NCBI GenBank assembly: GCA_030601845.1 | Contig: JAUWAY010000001.1 | Span: 62,001-126,000 of the forward strand | DNA: 64,000 nucleotides | Reading direction: 5' to 3' | Source of the DNA: Phycisphaerae bacterium | GTDB lineage: Bacteria > Planctomycetota > Phycisphaerae > Sedimentisphaerales > Anaerobacaceae | In this document: one piece after another, positions 62,101-64,000 of the stretch | How positions within the stretch are numbered: the stretch's first letter is position 1 | Layout of the letters: each line of letters opens with the position of its first letter | Made by a program: the position numbers and the translations under genes | The notes under the pieces: generated by a model | The model's input: only the letters and a program-made list of their open reading frames with translations | What the model was told of the DNA's origin: nothing | Database searches by the model: none

Positions 62101-62440
62101 TCGGACGACATACGATATACGACATACGACATACGAGTTTAAGTCTTTCAGCCCTTATCTCATCGGTGGCGTCGGCTAAATCTTCTTCGCCCTCCCAGGC
62201 CGCCAAGGGCTGGACCTGTCCGGCCCCAAAGGTCTGTAAATCGTCGGCGGCTTTGTCGGCATCGTCAATATGCGGACAGATATACAAAATCGGCCTGGTA
62301 AGTTTCTCCGATATGTAAGAGGTCAATAAATGCGCAAAGGACCCCCACGTCCCCTCGACTTTAACCACCTCCCCGCCGCCCCTGGCGGCTTCAAGCCGGG
62401 AGATTAGCTTCGCAACCGTTTTATCGTGACCAAGATCCAT
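59147..62440 (-). CDS. mfd: Transcription-repair coupling factor Mfd
   Basis: 1097 aa, ATG start. N-terminal UvrB-like module, RNA-polymerase interacting domain ([19 protein letters not shown]), then the RecG-type translocase: [22 protein letters not shown] with Walker A near residue 590, [30 protein letters not shown] near 690, [15 protein letters not shown], and [23 protein letters not shown]. C-terminal TRCF domain is present. It removes RNA polymerase stalled at lesions and recruits UvrA. Two repeats shape the coding region: a heptad tract at residues ~101-112 ([14 protein letters not shown]) and the dispersed repeat that contributes the last codons. Confidence 0.96.
   Translation of the reverse strand: [1097 protein letters not shown]
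62105..62139. repeat. Heptanucleotide tract inside mfd
   Basis: Five 7-nt units (ACGACAT, ACGATAT, ACGACAT, ACGACAT, ACGAGTT) lie in the coding region and encode [10 protein letters not shown]. Similar units form spacer tracts at 4802 and 12145. Confidence 0.85.
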
Positions 62441-62575
62441 AAACCAGCCGTACTTCTACTTTAGTCGTCCGGCTGTTTTGTGGTCTTTAGTCTTTTAAGT
62501 AATGCTATGGCCAAAAATAATAGCCCCTAAAAAAGTCAGTTTGTTCATGACTATCACTTTTCTTTTTTCTTATTT

Positions 62576-62610
62576 TCAATAATCAATAATCATTTGTCAA
62601 TAATCAATTT
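62576..62610. repeat. Heptanucleotide tract at the transketolase remnant
   Basis: Five 7-nt units, TCAATAA three times plus TCATTTG and TCAATTT, overlap the last codons and stop of the transketolase remnant. The inverse complement ATGATTATTGATTATT is shared with the tract at 3968. Confidence 0.8.
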
Positions 62611-62668
62611 CTTCGCTACCTCTACAACTTTCTCTGCTGTAATGCCGAGCTTCTCGAAGCAGACCCCG
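62590..62668 (-). pseudogene. Remnant of a diverged transketolase 3' end
   Basis: Read on the minus strand it gives DGVCFEKLGITAEKVVEVAKKLIIDK and a stop, close to the real transketolase ending (KVCFEKFGITAEKVVKATKKVIEK). A 22-nt block (62627-62648) is identical to 63538-63559. No more of the gene remains upstream; the NTase stop abuts it. Confidence 0.85.
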
Positions 62669-63250
62669 TCAGGACTTGCTTTCAACAATAGCTTTCTGCA
62701 GCAGTTTATCAATCCTTAGCATATTGGCCCACTTCTTCAGATGCTCAAAATCTAATGTCTCTGCCTGAATCCTTAAAACGCCGAGCACATCATTCCATTG
62801 ACGCTCCGAAACACACCCGCCGTCACGATACCATTGCAGCTTCAACAAAATAATATCCTCTGGAGAAATCACCGAGAAAGATTTTTCTATTGAATCGGGA
62901 AGTCTTATATGTCTCCGTCGAGCCAGTAATTGTTCTTCAAATGCGTTTGTCTTGTGAACAAATACGTCTATCTTAAAAGCAGATTTTAAATGAATAACGT
63001 TGAAACTGCTCCGCTGCCTTAAAGCCTGTTGCATTGCCTCTTTGCTGACATAATATTCACCTTCAAGCTTTTCGAAGAGTTTATCAGCCACATCATCAAA
63101 AGGCTCAACAGTTAAATCTGCGTCCTGTGTGAAACGAACCTGGCCATATATGGAACTGGCCATCGAACCACCTATGGCATAGGCAATGTTCAATTGCTCA
63201 AGAATATCAATGAAACTGCGTAATATCACCAATTCTTCGGGATTATTCAT
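62669..63250 (-). CDS. Minimal nucleotidyltransferase (DUF6036/NTase-like)
   Basis: 193 aa from ATG 63250 (MNNPEELVILRSFID), which overlaps the previous gene's stop by 8 nt; the ORF track's start is 29 codons too early. The NTase pattern is IAYAIGGSMASSIYGQVRFTQDADLTVE, with the GGS and D-x-D of the polymerase-beta fold; KIDVFVHKTNAFEEQ gives the third acidic residue. Related proteins (DUF6036, AbiEii, MenA-type) act as toxins or tRNA-modifying NTases. The coupled 81-aa gene may be its partner. The pair lies between copies of the transketolase 3' end, so it looks like inserted cargo. Toxin activity is inferred from context only. Confidence 0.8.
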   Translation of the reverse strand: MNNPEELVILRSFIDILEQLNIAYAIGGSMASSIYGQVRFTQDADLTVEPFDDVADKLFEKLEGEYYVSKEAMQQALRQRSSFNVIHLKSAFKIDVFVHKTNAFEEQLLARRRHIRLPDSIEKSFSVISPEDIILLKLQWYRDGGCVSERQWNDVLGVLRIQAETLDFEHLKKWANMLRIDKLLQKAIVESKS

Positions 63251-63488
63251 CGCAAAATCCCCCGTAAGCCTTCTCGTAAAGCTCATCACCGAGATGATGC
63301 CTCGCCCATAAACGCCAGATACCTGCTTCACCGACATCTGGATGCAACTGTCTCAGGCCTGCCATTGATAAAACCCTGCCGGTCTCATACATATCGAAAA
63401 TCCGTCTAACCTTAGCAGAGAGCGGCATTTTACGAGTAAGCTCAACTAAAATCTCCTGACATTGCTTACTTGTATCGTCTTGCTTCAT
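63243..63488 (-). CDS. Small protein coupled to the NTase gene
   Basis: 81 aa, ATG start, 15 nt after the transketolase stop and overlapping the NTase start by 8 nt. It has an all-helical pattern (QCQEILVELTRKMPLSAKVRRIFDMYETGRVL) and an end resembling small DUF or antitoxin-like proteins (GDELYEKAYGGFCDE). No DNA-binding motif is obvious. Adjacent NTase genes often have a small partner that controls them; whether this one is an antitoxin is unproven. Confidence 0.7.
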   Translation of the reverse strand: MKQDDTSKQCQEILVELTRKMPLSAKVRRIFDMYETGRVLSMAGLRQLHPDVGEAGIWRLWARHHLGDELYEKAYGGFCDE

Positions 63489-63503
63489 ATTATTGCCCTG
63501 TGG

Positions 63504-64000
63504 CTATTTTTCTATCACTTTTTTAGTTGCCTTGACGACTTTCTCTGCTGTAATGCCGAATTTCTCGAAGCACACCTTGCCGGGTGCAGATGCGCCAAAC
63601 CGAGACAATCCAATAAAGATGCCTCTATCACCCAGCCATTTACTCCAGCCTAATTCGACGCCGGCTTCGATGCCGACCCTTGCTTTGACATCAGGCGGAA
63701 GAACCAAGTCTTTGTATTCTTTACTCTGCTTTTCAAACAGCTTCCAGCAGGGCATACTCACCACCTGTGCGCTAATTTTCTCAACAGCTAATCTTTCACA
63801 AGCATCTATAGCAATAGAAACTTCCGAGCCGGTCGCCAATAACAACACATCTGGTTTATCGGCACCGACAAGAACATAAGCGCCCTTACTCAGATTCGCC
63901 GCAGAAGCGTATTTGTTCTGGTCCAGGACAGGCAATCCCTGGCGAGTGAGAAGCAGGGCCACCGGGCCATCTCGATATTCCAGTGCGAACTTCCACGCTG
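63504..64000 (-). CDS. tkt: Transketolase, C-terminal part (continues past the window)
   Basis: About 165 codons are seen; the frame is open to the right edge (AWKFALEYRDGPVALLLTRQGLPVLD), so the GTG start given in the ORF track is not real. DVLLLATGSEVSIAIDACERL, VVSMPCWKLFEKQ and VKARVGIEAGVELGWSKWLGDRG are C-terminal-domain landmarks. Transketolase moves two-carbon units in the pentose phosphate pathway using thiamine diphosphate. The stop is followed within 15 nt by the inserted two-gene cassette, and a diverged copy of the 3' end sits beyond it at 62590. Confidence 0.94.
   Translation of the reverse strand, partial: AWKFALEYRDGPVALLLTRQGLPVLDQNKYASAANLSKGAYVLVGADKPDVLLLATGSEVSIAIDACERLAVEKISAQVVSMPCWKLFEKQSKEYKDLVLPPDVKARVGIEAGVELGWSKWLGDRGIFIGLSRFGASAPGKVCFEKFGITAEKVVKATKKVIEK

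Noticed and set aside
62669-63488. Integrase- or phage-mediated island
   Set aside because: There is no integrase, excisionase or phage gene between the duplicated ends; only the NTase pair is there.

Overview
The window looks like a chromosome segment from an anaerobic or sediment-type planctomycete, most likely class Phycisphaerae. I infer this from gene content, not from any database search. The pointers are a full bacterial V-type ATPase operon, an archaeal-style stand-alone GMP synthase ATPase subunit, a Tat-exported sulfatase with a CSASR site, a GH117-like hydrolase, a secreted repeat protein ending in dockerin-like Asp/Cys-rich repeats, and a prepilin-type protein of the kind common in that phylum. 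No rRNA, integrase, transposase or CRISPR array was seen. One tRNA (Leu, anticodon UAG) is present.

Layout. 1-3.9 kb: an SH3-domain protein cut by the window edge, about 1 kb of repeat-filled spacer with phased A-tracts, then a zinc-ribbon membrane protein followed by a retropepsin-like membrane protease. 4-12.2 kb: yebC, then a minus-strand cell-envelope group (O-antigen ligase-like, WecA/MraY-like transferase, DUF4416, unknown protein, proS). 12.5-24.9 kb: a ten-repeat exported propeller-like protein with dockerin-like end, a YhaM-type OB/HD nuclease, a C39-like protein, a putative glycosidase, and xseA and xseB separated by an HNH gene pair and a MITE-like element. 24.9-31.5 kb: tRNA-Leu, sulfatase, S8 protease, purine permease, GH117-like enzyme and a PEBP lipoprotein. 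31.7-37.2 kb: unknown exported protein, FHA-GAF protein, MBL hydrolase and malate dehydrogenase. 37.2-47.9 kb: the V-ATPase operon (G/H, I, K, E, C, an inserted phosphodiesterase-ankyrin gene, F, A, B, D). 48-64 kb: pilin-like protein, a frameshifted membrane gene, PAC2 protein, beta-CASP nuclease, guaA(ATPase)-mnmG, acpS, a four-helix-bundle (IVS-type) gene, a PPIase, mfd, a nucleotidyltransferase pair inserted at the end of a transketolase gene, and the truncated transketolase.

The most unusual feature is the spacer DNA. More than twenty gene junctions carry tandem tracts whose unit is always 7 nt while the unit sequence differs from tract to tract and even changes inside one tract without losing the 7-nt phase. 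These tracts supply stop codons, sit against ribosome-binding sites through most of the V-ATPase operon, and run in frame inside mfd, mnmG and the O-antigen ligase gene. Heptanucleotide tandem repeats (STRRs) are known from heterocystous cyanobacteria; I know of no described planctomycete equivalent with drifting units.

A second theme is cargo insertion with boundary duplication. Three extra genes or gene pairs (NTase pair, GH117-like, S8 protease) sit between diverged duplicate copies of a neighbouring gene's 3' end and/or leader, without any recognisable recombinase. Other points of interest are a 137-bp MITE-like element with 11-bp direct repeats, an IVS-type gene with an ATA codon at the expected start and flanked by inverted heptad tracts, and a c-ring subunit carrying a Na+-binding signature.
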